Shown here: positions 1-5,477 of the stretch, one piece after another
Layout: every line of letters begins with the position of its first letter
Numbering within the stretch: position 1 is the stretch's first letter
Origin: Methanosarcinales archaeon
Lineage (GTDB): Archaea; Halobacteriota; Methanosarcinia; Methanosarcinales; Methanogasteraceae
Assembly: GCA_003661105.1 (NCBI GenBank)
Contig: QMVM01000130.1
Coordinates: forward strand, 1-6,020
Reading direction: 5' to 3'
DNA length: 6,020 nt
The notes under the pieces: generated by a model
The model's input: only the letters and a program-made list of their open reading frames with translations
Told to the model about the DNA's origin: nothing
Database searches by the model: none
Position numbers and translations under genes: made by a program

Positions 1-30
1 CAGATTAACGCAGATAGACACAGATTAGCG
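1..30. repeat. CAGATT-type 10-bp tandem repeat, 3 copies, at window edge
   Basis: Three 10-bp units, CAGATTAACG, CAGATAGACA and CAGATTAGCG, follow each other without spacers. All share the CAGAT core in the same register. The array starts at the first base of the window, so its true extent is unknown. It lies directly against the decayed end of an IS630-type transposase, and a minus-strand reading of the transposase remnant runs into it before stopping. It could be a short intergenic repeat of the dispersed kind or the edge of a larger array. No palindromic units or unique spacers are seen, so it is not a CRISPR. Confidence 0.6.
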
Positions 31-103
31 GTGTAAACCACTTTTCAGACCGATAGTTCTCCATTATGGTAGTTGTGGTTGCGTAAGACAATCCGACGTT
101 ATC
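5..103 (-). pseudogene. Frameshifted remnant of the transposase DDE domain
   Basis: In the frame next to the main transposase frame, the minus strand reads DNVGLSYATTTTIMENY and continues to a TAA at 7-5. The DNVG fits the position of the second catalytic Asp (LDNARY motif) of IS630 transposases. About 15 residues that normally separate SFCExL from this Asp are missing, and an A/T-rich run at about 106-119 is the likely site of the change. The last residues are encoded by the CAGATT repeats, so homology to the element ends somewhere between about 31 and 75. The conserved Glu region is absent. Confidence 0.45.
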
Positions 104-818
104 AGAAAATAATAAAAAGATTCTCACAAAAGCTCTGAGCGTTGATGTACGTATCGTTGGTAACAGTGATCAATTCATGAGTTACAGCATTTAACGCACC
201 CAAAACATTGAACCGCTTTCTACCAGCAGGGGCTTTAATAAACAATCTCTTAAAAGACCACAATATTCCAAGAAAGGGAGCCAGAACGAAGTGTGCGGCG
301 TCCACAAAAAAGACAACTCTCTTGTCGGACATAGCTTCTTTGAGGCGGGGCTCCAGTTCTTCTTTTATGAACTGTTCCTGCTTATCCAGGTCTGCTTTAG
401 CAGGAATCATACCCGCTTTGCGAGGAGCCATTCCAATAGACTTGAGAAACTCCCTAACCCTGTTTTCACTACGCTTAATCTCTGTCAGTTCTTCGATCTT
501 AGCCATAGCCTCTTTAACACTTGCAGGAGGATGTTCACGAAAGTAAGCTTCAATAGTCGTTGTATGTTGCCTCAATTCGCTTTGAGGCTGGTAAAAATTT
601 ACTTCTTTCAACCCTTCAATTCCATATTCCAGGTATTTTCGAAGATAGCAGTGAGTGTTCGAAGAGATCCCTGTAAACTTGCGTATTTGTTTATGGCTTA
701 CATTCTGGCTCTTCAACCAAAGAGCTTCCATTCTACGTTGAACGCGTGGGTGGGGGTGATGATATCGTTCATAATCCAGCGCTTTCATATCTTCCTCAGT
801 GAACTCAATCTTAATCAT
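102..818 (-). pseudogene. IS630-family transposase, frameshifted and C-terminally truncated
   Basis: The reading frame gives about 238 residues, whereas IS630-family transposases usually have about 330-350. The N-terminal third is a helix-turn-helix region with the family's hallmarks: a basic HPHPRVQRRMEALWL stretch, then HKQIRKFTGISSNT. A linker follows, and then the start of the DDE catalytic domain, where VVFFVDAAHF carries the first catalytic Asp and RFNVLGALNAVTHELI forms the next strands. The second Asp and the final Glu, normally in LDNARY and SPNLNPIE-like motifs, are not in this frame. The frame ends just after SFCENL. A DNVG segment continues in another frame at 103 and below, so an internal deletion or frameshift has occurred. 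A GTG start at 827 is possible, but ATG at 818 is preferred. It lies three bases after AGGTGATC, a strong match to the archaeal Shine-Dalgarno sequence, and gives the MIKIEFTEED beginning typical of the family. The element should be inactive by itself. Confidence 0.85.
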
Positions 819-830
819 GCAGATCACCTA

Positions 831-848
831 TTGAGATTTGTATCTCAA
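831..848. repeat. Perfect 7-bp inverted repeat upstream of the transposase
   Basis: TTGAGAT (831-837) and ATCTCAA (842-848) are exact inverted copies around a TTGT loop. The site is 13 bases outside the transposase ATG, where the leader or terminal region of an IS630 element would be. It could be a promoter-proximal operator, a small RNA hairpin or part of the insertion-sequence end. The other end of the element is lost, so the terminal inverted repeats cannot be compared. Confidence 0.4.
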
Positions 849-1046
849 ACTAAAAAGTAGTTATCCGCATACTAAATATGTGCTATGATTCTATCTATAA
901 AAATCGCAGTTTATGGCGGTGCCGAGTATAAGCACTGCGAAGCAGGTCAGACTTGTGCAATCATTGCTGAGATGTTTACAAAAGTATCAACAGGAGATAA
1001 AAAAACAGTCATTCTGCCAGACTTGAAACGATATACGCTCACATTC
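849..1046. other. Intergenic stretch without a convincing gene
   Basis: This stretch separates the transposase remnant from the archaeosortase promoter. It is A/T-rich compared with the genes downstream. A 68-residue frame (885-1091, +) starts inside it. That frame has no recognisable domain, no ribosome binding site ahead of its ATG, and a tail that runs through the inverted repeat and TATA-like element of the next gene, so it is not called. A 7-bp inverted repeat TCGCAGT/ACTGCGA (904-910 and 934-940) with a 23-base loop is present. It could be a weak hairpin or the flank of the insertion sequence. Nothing else was recognised. Confidence 0.4.
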
Positions 1047-1077
1047 GTTGACGTGTCCCGTCAACTTCATATACTTC
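1047..1077 (+). promoter_or_regulatory. Archaeosortase promoter region: inverted repeat plus TATA-like box
   Basis: GTTGACG (1047-1053) and CGTCAAC (1059-1065) form a perfect 7-bp inverted repeat with a five-base spacer. The next bases, TTCATATACTTC (1066-1077), include a TATA-like core CATATAC centred near 1071. From that centre, an archaeal transcription start is expected about 25-28 bases on, near 1096-1099, just before the ATG at 1105. A palindrome touching the upstream side of a TATA box is a typical place for an archaeal operator or activator site. The regulator is unknown. The inverted repeat is seen directly; the promoter role is inferred. Confidence 0.4.
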
Positions 1078-1104
1078 ATCGGTCAAAGTAGAATGCTGGG
1101 TACC

Positions 1105-1971
1105 ATGAATATACACGATCGGATGATCATATTTCTCGTACTTGCACTCTTCCTTGGTGCAACCATGGAGTACGGGCATGGCTCAAAGTTGCTCGGGATA
1201 TTGCTTTTCGGAATAGCACTTCTTGCAATATCGAGGATGACCCTGAAAGCCACGCATCGCAAGACGCACACATGGTACGCGCTCGTCGGAATCCTCATCA
1301 TTCTTGCTGATATCATCTATAATGTGTACAACCAGAGTGAACTTGGCACACTCGACACCATGACATTCTTGCTCGGGCTATCATTAATCGCATCAGCAAC
1401 AAAGCGCGAGGACATCCGGAGCATGGGGGAGTTCGGCGTATATGTGGCGATCACGTTCATCGCACTCTTCACGCTATTTTACGGCACATTCGAAGAGTTT
1501 ATACACGAGTTTGATCACTATGCCGTACTCATGCCGTCGATGCATCTGATCAAACTGATTGGAATCTCTGTTGATGTGATCGGAACTGAGACCGTCTGCC
1601 TCCATGCGCCTGCAGGGGATATCACACTCACCATTGGGGGGCCGTGCTCCGGGCTTTATTCGATGTTCCTCCTAATCAGTGTCATCGTTGCCTATACCGC
1701 CACCGAAAACATCAAGGATTCCCGCAAGATCACAGCACTCCTTATCATAACAATCGTGGTCGCGTGGATCGCAAACCTGCTCAGGGTATCTGCCCTATAC
1801 CTGACTGCATACCAGTATGGCAACGGCGCGATGATGACGGTGCACACTCATCTTGGGTGGATCATCTTTGTCATAGTTGCGTGGGGGCTTCTGCTTGGAT
1901 TGTCAAAGATAGAGAAGATGGAAAGGGTGGATAGAAAAGAGAAAAGAGGGAATGAGAAGGGGGAGGAGTAG
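1105..1971 (+). CDS. Archaeosortase (exosortase/archaeosortase family protein), probably ArtC-like
   Basis: This is a polytopic membrane protein of about 288 residues. The family is a membrane cysteine transpeptidase that cleaves C-terminal sorting signals of exported proteins and probably transfers them to a lipid. About eight hydrophobic segments are visible, near residues 7-21, 28-45, 58-75, 85-98, 110-129, 183-199, 208-228 and 251-269. The catalytic triad motifs are present in order: Cys181 in GGPCSGLYS, Arg227 in ANLLRVSALY, and His247 in VHTHLGWIIF (HxxxGW pattern). The C-terminal tail is short, charged and presumably cytoplasmic. The reading frame opens at a TTG (1048) inside an inverted repeat, which is an unlikely start. 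ATG 1093 is an alternative; ATG 1105 fits the TATA-like element best. Subtype cannot be proved from the motifs. However, the neighbouring relic of a PEF-CTERM tail points to ArtC, the type paired with PEF-CTERM. No intact substrate gene is in the window. Confidence 0.9.
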   Translation: MNIHDRMIIFLVLALFLGATMEYGHGSKLLGILLFGIALLAISRMTLKATHRKTHTWYALVGILIILADIIYNVYNQSELGTLDTMTFLLGLSLIASATKREDIRSMGEFGVYVAITFIALFTLFYGTFEEFIHEFDHYAVLMPSMHLIKLIGISVDVIGTETVCLHAPAGDITLTIGGPCSGLYSMFLLISVIVAYTATENIKDSRKITALLIITIVVAWIANLLRVSALYLTAYQYGNGAMMTVHTHLGWIIFVIVAWGLLLGLSKIEKMERVDRKEKRGNEKGEE

Positions 1972-1975
1972 CGAC

Positions 1976-2181
1976 CTACTTCTGTCCTTTCCTGCGAATA
2001 TAAAAGACGAGCCCCGGAAGCGAGACCACAGGGATTGCGGGGTTACGAACTCAGGAATCAGTGATACCGATTCGAGTTTGATGCCCCATCTCTACAGGTG
2101 TTTGTTGTAGTATTTGATTACATCACTCCAGTTTATTAGCGTGCTCTTCCGCTGGTTCAGCGCCCGCAACACCTGCAAGCA
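1976..2181 (-). pseudogene. Broken 3' end of a PEF-CTERM surface-protein gene
   Basis: On the minus strand, 2181-2095 reads a protein-like stretch ending INWSDVIKYYNKHL, then an in-frame TAG (2094-2092). The same frame continues as RWGIKLESVSLIPEFV (2091-2044). A one-base deletion then shifts the frame, which goes on as NPAIPVVSLPGLVFYIRR plus KGQK and stops at TAG (1978-1976). Put together, this is the complete architecture of a PEF-CTERM signal: a PEF motif, a short hydrophobic segment with Pro and Gly, and a basic RRK tail. Such tails mark exported proteins in methanogens and relatives for processing by an archaeosortase. Its stop lies four bases from the stop of the convergent archaeosortase gene. 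Further upstream (about 2182-2245) another frame gives PPPETLFGTEDTSTG, which might be more of the same gene after a second frameshift; this part is weak. The rest of the gene is gone, replaced by the VanZ gene and its upstream region. An assembly or read error could in principle explain one lesion, but not the missing body. Confidence 0.6.
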
Positions 2182-2275
2182 TCACAAGCAGGAATTAATC
2201 CGGTGGAAGTGTCCTCTGTTCCAAACAGCGTTTCGGGTGGGGGAACTCTTTTAGTACTCCGGTGCCACACCACTT

Positions 2276-2764
2276 ATGATGAAAGGGGTCGGCAGCAGAA
2301 AGTTTGTAGTGTGTCTCACCCTGACCATACTGTATGCGGCGCTTATATTCTACCTCTCCTCCCAGTCGCACCTACCTCAAGCGGCATCAGAGATGAAGGA
2401 TTTGCTGCACAAAATCGTCAGCATTATCGGCGTCCGCTATTTTCACATATTTGAATTTATAATAAGTCGCCCTGATAAACTTGAACATTTCATGCTGTTC
2501 TTCGGCTTCGGCACGCTCTTACGCCTCACAGCGTATCACTCGAGATACCCCTCTATCCGGGAGAACGCGATGCTTGTCACCCTCATGATAGGCATCGGAT
2601 ACGGGGCACTCGATGAGGTTCATCAGATGCTCGTGCCGTGCAGGTCTCCAAGCATCTACGATTTCGTTGCGGACGCAGCCGGCATCGTGTGCGCCCAGAT
2701 ATTCATTGCGCTTGTGATGTGGGTGTATATGTATGTAAAGCTACAGAACGCCCGGAACCGATAG
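2276..2764 (+). CDS. VanZ-family integral membrane protein
   Basis: The product is about 162 residues with four hydrophobic segments (about 9-28, 70-87, 98-112 and 132-154), the normal size for single-domain VanZ proteins. Conserved VanZ features are in order: FYLSSQS after the first membrane segment (residues 25-31), the DKLEHF motif (67-72), DEVHQ (113-117), and the PxRSxSxxDFxADxxG block (121-136). The molecular function of the family is not settled. The name comes from a teicoplanin-resistance gene, and homologues often sit in envelope or polysaccharide loci. Two ATGs in tandem (2276, 2279) could start it. A GGTG lies 11 bases upstream, and a weak TTTTAGTA element near 2249-2256 is spaced for a leaderless transcript. 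The 3' end overlaps the convergent uppP gene by 24 bases. The position between an archaeosortase and UppP suggests a cell-surface or lipid-carrier role, but this is inference. Confidence 0.85.
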   Translation: MMKGVGSRKFVVCLTLTILYAALIFYLSSQSHLPQAASEMKDLLHKIVSIIGVRYFHIFEFIISRPDKLEHFMLFFGFGTLLRLTAYHSRYPSIRENAMLVTLMIGIGYGALDEVHQMLVPCRSPSIYDFVADAAGIVCAQIFIALVMWVYMYVKLQNARNR

Positions 2765-3508
2765 AACGATGGTTATTGCGCCGAGTGCGATGCAGAAGAG
2801 AGAGAAGTTCACGCGCTCCGCAAACCTGATCAGGAGATCCATCGTTATGTAGCCGGCTACGAAGGATGTAACGAACATGATGAGGATGTTCGCCGGTTGA
2901 ACCTCTGAGATCGATCCGATGTCGAGCAGCATTGCGCCGAGAACGACAGGGACGCTTATGAGAAAGGAGATCGTAAGGGCAGTTTTCTGTTCAACATTCC
3001 GGAGCAAGAGGGTGGTGATCGTTACTCCGGACCTCGATACCCCCGGGAGGATCGCAAATCCCTGCACAAGTCCGGTTATGGCCAAATCCCTCGTTGTAAT
3101 CTCCTCGCGCGTCCGGCGTGCACTCCTGCGCGATGGCAGGCGGAGCACGATCCCGGTGAGAATTAACATGGCGCCGATTATGATGGTTGCGCCCTCACCT
3201 GAGGTGAACGATTGTTTGAGTACGAGATAGCACGGGATGCCTGTTATGCCGCTGCATCCGGCAGTTATAACAAGAATCCTCAAGAGTCCTGACTCCGGTC
3301 TTAAGATCGATAGAAACTCTTTCCTGAACTTTACCAGGACGGCACACATAGTCCCGAGGTGAAGGAAGATCGCAAGGGCTATCGTATCTTCTGGAGGTAT
3401 GGCGAAGTGCCGGATCATCACGAGTATCGATTGCCCCTCACTGGAAACTGGCAACCACTCGGTTATACCCTGGATGATGCCAAGAATCGCTGCTTGAATC
3501 GGATCCAT
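2741..3508 (-). CDS. uppP: Undecaprenyl/polyprenyl-diphosphatase, BacA/UppP family, archaeal type
   Basis: UppP is a polytopic membrane enzyme that removes one phosphate from polyprenyl diphosphate, regenerating the monophosphate carrier used for glycan and N-glycan assembly. In archaea the substrate is presumably a dolichyl-type lipid. The 255-residue length is normal for the family. The first signature is GITEWLPVSSEGQ (residues 14-26), with the essential-region Glu17. The second is PGVSRSG (155-161), with catalytic Arg159. Where bacterial enzymes have SSxGH with a functionally important His, this protein has SSEGQ (Gln26). That variant appears characteristic of an archaeal branch, but recalled homology is the only basis for this. 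The ATG at 3508 is the first possible start because an in-frame TGA lies upstream. No close Shine-Dalgarno sequence is seen; the nearest AGGTGAG (3536-3530) is about 21 bases away. The gene is divergent from the UDP-sugar operon and ends tail-to-tail with the VanZ gene. Confidence 0.92.
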   Translation of the reverse strand: MDPIQAAILGIIQGITEWLPVSSEGQSILVMIRHFAIPPEDTIALAIFLHLGTMCAVLVKFRKEFLSILRPESGLLRILVITAGCSGITGIPCYLVLKQSFTSGEGATIIIGAMLILTGIVLRLPSRRSARRTREEITTRDLAITGLVQGFAILPGVSRSGVTITTLLLRNVEQKTALTISFLISVPVVLGAMLLDIGSISEVQPANILIMFVTSFVAGYITMDLLIRFAERVNFSLFCIALGAITIVLSVPGVL

Positions 3509-3561
3509 GCGACTATTCTTTTGGCGTTCTCACCTGAAGTATGCAGCGGTACCGATAGCAT

Positions 3562-3590
3562 CCCGCGATCTCCCTCTCCCTCTCCCTCTC
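3562..3590 (-). repeat. TCCCTC hexamer repeat with quadruplex potential in the uppP leader
   Basis: On the plus strand TCCCTC is repeated three and a third times (3571-3590). The minus strand, which is the sense strand for uppP, has four GGG tracts separated by AGA, AGA and AGATCGC between 3586 and 3562. This fits the G3-N3-G3-N3-G3-N7-G3 quadruplex pattern. It lies 54 bases upstream of the uppP ATG. If uppP is transcribed from the A/T-rich stretch at about 3611-3622, the element is in its 5' untranslated leader. Quadruplex formation and a regulatory role are inferred. Confidence 0.5.
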
Positions 3591-3623
3591 TGAATATCTG
3601 TAGTAATTGGATAATTATATTAT

Positions 3624-3639
3624 TGTGAGATATATCACA
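3624..3639. promoter_or_regulatory. Perfect TGTGA-N6-TCACA palindrome between divergent genes
   Basis: TGTGA (3624-3628) and TCACA (3635-3639) are exact inverted repeats separated by GATATA. The site is about 25 bases upstream of the TTTATAT box of the sugar operon. It is next to an A/T-rich stretch (3611-3622) that could serve as the uppP TATA region on the other strand. This is a good position for an operator controlling both directions. The sequence happens to equal the bacterial CRP half-site layout. Archaea generally lack CRP, so the binding protein, if any, would be another winged-helix or HTH regulator. Confidence 0.45.
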
Positions 3640-3663
3640 TTTAATCTGCGACAGCCCAATCAA

Positions 3664-3670
3664 TTTATAT
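3664..3670 (+). promoter_or_regulatory. TATA box of the UDP-sugar operon
   Basis: TTTATAT, preceded by the A-rich AATCAA, matches the archaeal TATA-box form. Its centre (3667) is 29 bases before ATG 3696, so transcription should begin within a few bases of that ATG. This gives a leaderless or nearly leaderless first gene. The box overlaps the ATG at 3669, which argues against that upstream in-frame start. Confidence 0.55.
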
Positions 3671-3695
3671 GGAGTACTGCCGGATAAATAGAATC

Positions 3696-4286
3696 ATGAG
3701 ATCGGTTAGTATGGTCAATACCGGCGCAAATCCGCACATAGGAAAGTTTGTGGTGCTTGGAGAAGACCCGGCAGACTCGGACGCAACTCTTGTGATAGGT
3801 GATAACGCGGTCATCCGGTCGCATTCGGTGATCTATCGCAATGTTGTTATCGGGGATAATCTGCGGACAGGGCACGGCGTGTTGATCAGGGAGAGTACGA
3901 GGATCGGCGACGACGTGCTTGTAGGTACGAAAACGGTCATCGATGGACGCACAAGCATTGGAAGTCACGTAAGCATCCAGAGCCGGGTGTACATCCCGAC
4001 AAACACTGTAATCGAAGATCGTGTCTTTATCGGTCCGTGTGCAGTACTCACGAACGACAAATATCCGATACGAAAGGATTATGAACTGCACGGACCCACC
4101 CTCTCAAATGGCGCAAGCATTGGCGCAAACGCTGTAATCCTCCCGGGTGTCAAGATCGGGGAGGGTGCGATGGTTGCTGCCGGCGCATGTGTCACGAGGG
4201 ATGTGCCCGACTGGAAACTGGCGATCGGGTTCCCGGCAGAGATCCGAGATCTTCCGGATGATCTGAAGGTGATGAATGCGATATAG
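3696..4286 (+). CDS. UDP-amino-sugar N-acetyltransferase, left-handed beta-helix (hexapeptide repeat) family
   Basis: The protein is about 196 residues and made almost entirely of hexapeptide repeats forming a left-handed beta-helix. Repeats of the [IV]Gxx[AV] type run from about residue 33 (VIGDNAVI) to residue 166 (SIGANAVILPGVKIGEGAMVAAG, written here over 141-163). GHGVLIREST (59-68) and TNDKYP (119-124) resemble the WbpD/WlbB-type acetyltransferases, which use acetyl-CoA to acetylate the 3-amino group of a UDP-sugar. In Methanococcus maripaludis a homologous enzyme makes UDP-GlcNAc3NAc together with an aminotransferase and an oxidoreductase, as encoded here downstream. The enzyme is cytoplasmic and probably trimeric, as is usual for this fold. 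The frame could start at 3669, but that ATG overlaps the TATA box. ATG 3696 fits a near-leaderless start, and ATG 3711 is a further alternative. It is the first gene of the operon. Confidence 0.88.
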   Translation: MRSVSMVNTGANPHIGKFVVLGEDPADSDATLVIGDNAVIRSHSVIYRNVVIGDNLRTGHGVLIRESTRIGDDVLVGTKTVIDGRTSIGSHVSIQSRVYIPTNTVIEDRVFIGPCAVLTNDKYPIRKDYELHGPTLSNGASIGANAVILPGVKIGEGAMVAAGACVTRDVPDWKLAIGFPAEIRDLPDDLKVMNAI

Positions 4287-4307
4287 GACAAGTGGTATGG
4301 CGATATT

Positions 4308-5477
4308 ATGATTCCGATTGCAAAACCGATGATAGGGTCTGAAGAGATTAACGCAGTGGTAAAGGCGATGGAGTCAGGCGGTTTAGCGCAGGGGCCACGG
4401 GTACGGTTGTTTGAGGAGTATTTTGCAGATTATATCGGCGTTTCTCATGCAGTTGCGACAAGTTCGGGAACAGCAGGACTGCATGTCGCGCTTCTTGCGC
4501 ACGGCATCGGCGCGGGCGACGAGGTTGTGACAACGCCATTCTCGTTCATCGCAACAGCAAACACCGTTCTATTCACAGGAGCAAGACCGGTCTTTGCAGA
4601 CATCGGTGAGGATTATAACATAGATCCCGAAGGGATTCTCCATGCGATAACGCCGAAGACGAAGGCAGTGCTTCCTGTGCACCTGTACGGCTGCCCTGCC
4701 GGGATGAAAGCGATCCGGGAGATCGCAGAGGACCACAATCTGACAATAATCGAAGATGCATGTCAGGCGCACGGTGCAACGTACGATGGCAAGAAAGTGG
4801 GGTCGTTTGGAACCGGCGTATTCAGTTTCTATCCTACAAAAAATATGACGACCGGGGAGGGCGGGATGATCACGACCGATGATCCGGGGATTGCGAAGCG
4901 GGCACGGATGCTCCGGGATCATGGCTCAAGCAAGCGCTACGTTCACGAGATGCTCGGATACAATCTGAGGATGACTGATATGGGCGCGGCAATCGGCATG
5001 GTGCAGCTAACTAAGCTTAACGATTTCAATTCCAGAAGGAGAATGAATGCAGCGCATCTCACAGGAGAATTGGAGCATGTCCATGGGATAACGACGCCGG
5101 AGGATGTTTTGGGTCATGTATTTCACCAGTACACCGTGCGGGTTTCGGGTGGGGATGGTGGCAGTGGCAGGGGCAGAAGTGCAGGTGTGGGTGGGGCGGG
5201 GAATGGGGGCAAGGGTGGAGTTGGGAACGGTATGAGGGATAGTTTGGTGGCGCATCTTGGCGAGAAAGGGATTAGAACCGGGGTGTACTATCCGATACCG
5301 ATTCACAGGCAGCCGCTCTACCGGAAACTCGGGTTTCAGGATGGTCTGCCAGTATCTGAAAGATTCGCAGACGAGGTTCTCTCGCTGCCGGTGCATCCGG
5401 CGGTATCCGGAGACGATCTGGATTATATAGTCGAAACAATAAAGGACTATTTCGAGAATCATGTTGAGGTGAAATAA
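4308..5477 (+). CDS. DegT/DnrJ/EryC1/StrS-family PLP-dependent UDP-sugar aminotransferase
   Basis: This 389-residue enzyme is expected to transfer an amino group, usually from glutamate, to the 3-keto form of UDP-GlcNAc, giving the 3-amino sugar that the preceding gene's product acetylates. Family landmarks are in order: SSGTAGLHVAL (52-62, phosphate-binding), TTPFSFIATANT (75-86), EDACQAHGA (149-157) with Asp150 for the PLP ring nitrogen, and FYPTKNMTTGEGG (174-186) with the PLP-binding Lys178. RDHG and GYNLRMTDMGAAIG (217-230) follow. The C-terminal part has GVYYPIPIHRQPLY (325-338). Between HQYTVRV (273-279) and RDSLVAHL (310-317) lies a Gly-rich insertion of about 30 residues, where relatives have only a few. 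It is probably a flexible surface loop outside the active site. The start is 21 bases after the acetyltransferase stop, and the TAA overlaps the next ATG by one base. No strong Shine-Dalgarno sequence is seen. Confidence 0.92.
   Translation: MIPIAKPMIGSEEINAVVKAMESGGLAQGPRVRLFEEYFADYIGVSHAVATSSGTAGLHVALLAHGIGAGDEVVTTPFSFIATANTVLFTGARPVFADIGEDYNIDPEGILHAITPKTKAVLPVHLYGCPAGMKAIREIAEDHNLTIIEDACQAHGATYDGKKVGSFGTGVFSFYPTKNMTTGEGGMITTDDPGIAKRARMLRDHGSSKRYVHEMLGYNLRMTDMGAAIGMVQLTKLNDFNSRRRMNAAHLTGELEHVHGITTPEDVLGHVFHQYTVRVSGGDGGSGRGRSAGVGGAGNGGKGGVGNGMRDSLVAHLGEKGIRTGVYYPIPIHRQPLYRKLGFQDGLPVSERFADEVLSLPVHPAVSGDDLDYIVETIKDYFENHVEVK
5145..5234 (+). other. G-rich segment encoding a glycine-rich insertion, with a G-quadruplex motif
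   Basis: This segment encodes residues 280-309 of the aminotransferase, with more than half Gly plus Ser, Asn, Arg, Ala and Val. The coding strand has five G tracts of three to five bases at 5189-5191, 5193-5196, 5198-5201, 5205-5209 and 5213-5215, separated by one to three bases. This is a textbook strong quadruplex pattern. The frame stays open, so the insertion is tolerated. Its base composition differs sharply from the rest of the gene and looks like expansion of a simple G-rich sequence. Confidence 0.7.

Noticed and set aside
1..30. CRISPR array edge
   Set aside because: The units are 10 bp, continuous, without spacers and not palindromic.
208..860. Plus-strand frames across the transposase region
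   Set aside because: They lie antisense to clear IS630 transposase coding sequence and have no family features.
885..1091. 68-residue plus-strand reading frame between the IS remnant and the archaeosortase
   Set aside because: No recognisable domain, no ribosome binding site, and the 3' part runs through the inverted repeat and TATA-like element of the next gene.
1048..1104. Upstream TTG start for the archaeosortase
   Set aside because: The TTG lies inside an inverted repeat and upstream of the TATA-like box; the extra residues do not resemble an archaeosortase N-terminus.
2203..2454. Plus-strand frame overlapping the start of the VanZ gene
   Set aside because: Out of frame with the well-supported VanZ protein and without recognisable features.
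3624..3639. A bacterial CRP binding site
   Set aside because: The match to the CRP half-sites is exact, but the window is archaeal and no CRP-type regulator is expected; kept only as an operator of unknown regulator.
3463..3663. Minus-strand frame over the uppP start and leader
   Set aside because: Out of frame with uppP, and mostly encoded by the hexamer repeat and promoter region.
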